Source of the DNA: an uncultured Lachnospiraceae bacterium
Lineage (GTDB): Bacteria > Bacillota > Clostridia > Lachnospirales > Lachnospiraceae
Reading direction: 5' to 3'
DNA length: 15,799 nt
NCBI GenBank assembly: GCA_905233835.1
Contig: CAJOGB010000014.1
Span: 1 to 15,799 of the forward strand
The first letter of the stretch is position 1. Each line of letters starts with the position of its first letter. Made by a program: the position numbers and the translations under genes. Positions 15,777 through 15,799 of the stretch are shown here, piece by piece. Under the pieces are notes generated by a model, which worked only from the letters and a program-made list of their open reading frames with translations, did no database searches and was not told where the DNA came from.

Positions 15777-15799
15777 ATAGGTGTTTTTATATTTTTTGA

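Overview
The window reads as part of the chromosome of a low-to-mid GC Gram-positive Firmicute. A gut- or rumen-type Lachnospiraceae (Butyrivibrio, Roseburia or similar) fits best. The evidence is the purine-rich GGAGG-type ribosome binding sites, GGA/GAA-rich codon use, a Firmicute-type TopB, an ACT/PFL gene pair, a VanW protein and a very large propeller-type sensor kinase. Genus is inference. All genes lie on the + strand and are tightly packed. No rRNA, tRNA, CRISPR array, transposase or attachment site is visible.

Left region (1-3311): the 3' end of a WalJ/YycJ-like metallo-beta-lactamase-fold gene, a small ACT-domain gene, the PFL-family (UPF0210/DUF711) gene that usually accompanies it, and a membrane-anchored transglutaminase-like protein. 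A 92-base AT-rich gap (3312-3403) follows, with a good -10 box.

Middle region (3404-7543): a DUF234-type AAA ATPase whose P-loop and nuclease-like motifs both look degenerate, DNA topoisomerase III (topB), and a stand-alone left-handed beta-helix acyltransferase-like protein.

Right region (7573-15732): an unusual signalling locus. It holds a sugar-type solute-binding lipoprotein with no permease genes; a 1257-residue membrane histidine kinase with an N-terminal membrane domain resembling an ECF transporter S component, an internal signal-peptide-like segment, a long two-component-regulator beta-propeller, a Y_Y_Y domain, HisKA and HATPase; a receiver-Hpt protein whose reading frame overlaps the kinase in the +1 frame; a solo receiver without an output domain; and a VanW/peptidoglycan-binding membrane protein. 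A strong intrinsic terminator at 15743-15776 closes the run.

Together these genes supply every step of a His-Asp-His-Asp phosphorelay: H1014 of the kinase, D59 then H218 of the receiver-Hpt protein, and D93 of the solo receiver. An extracellular binding protein stands at the input and a cell-wall protein at the far end. No DNA-binding output is encoded here. The split between kinase and receiver at 12537-12598 is the oddest feature: it may be a real gene fission with overlap, a frameshift mutation, recoding or a sequence error.
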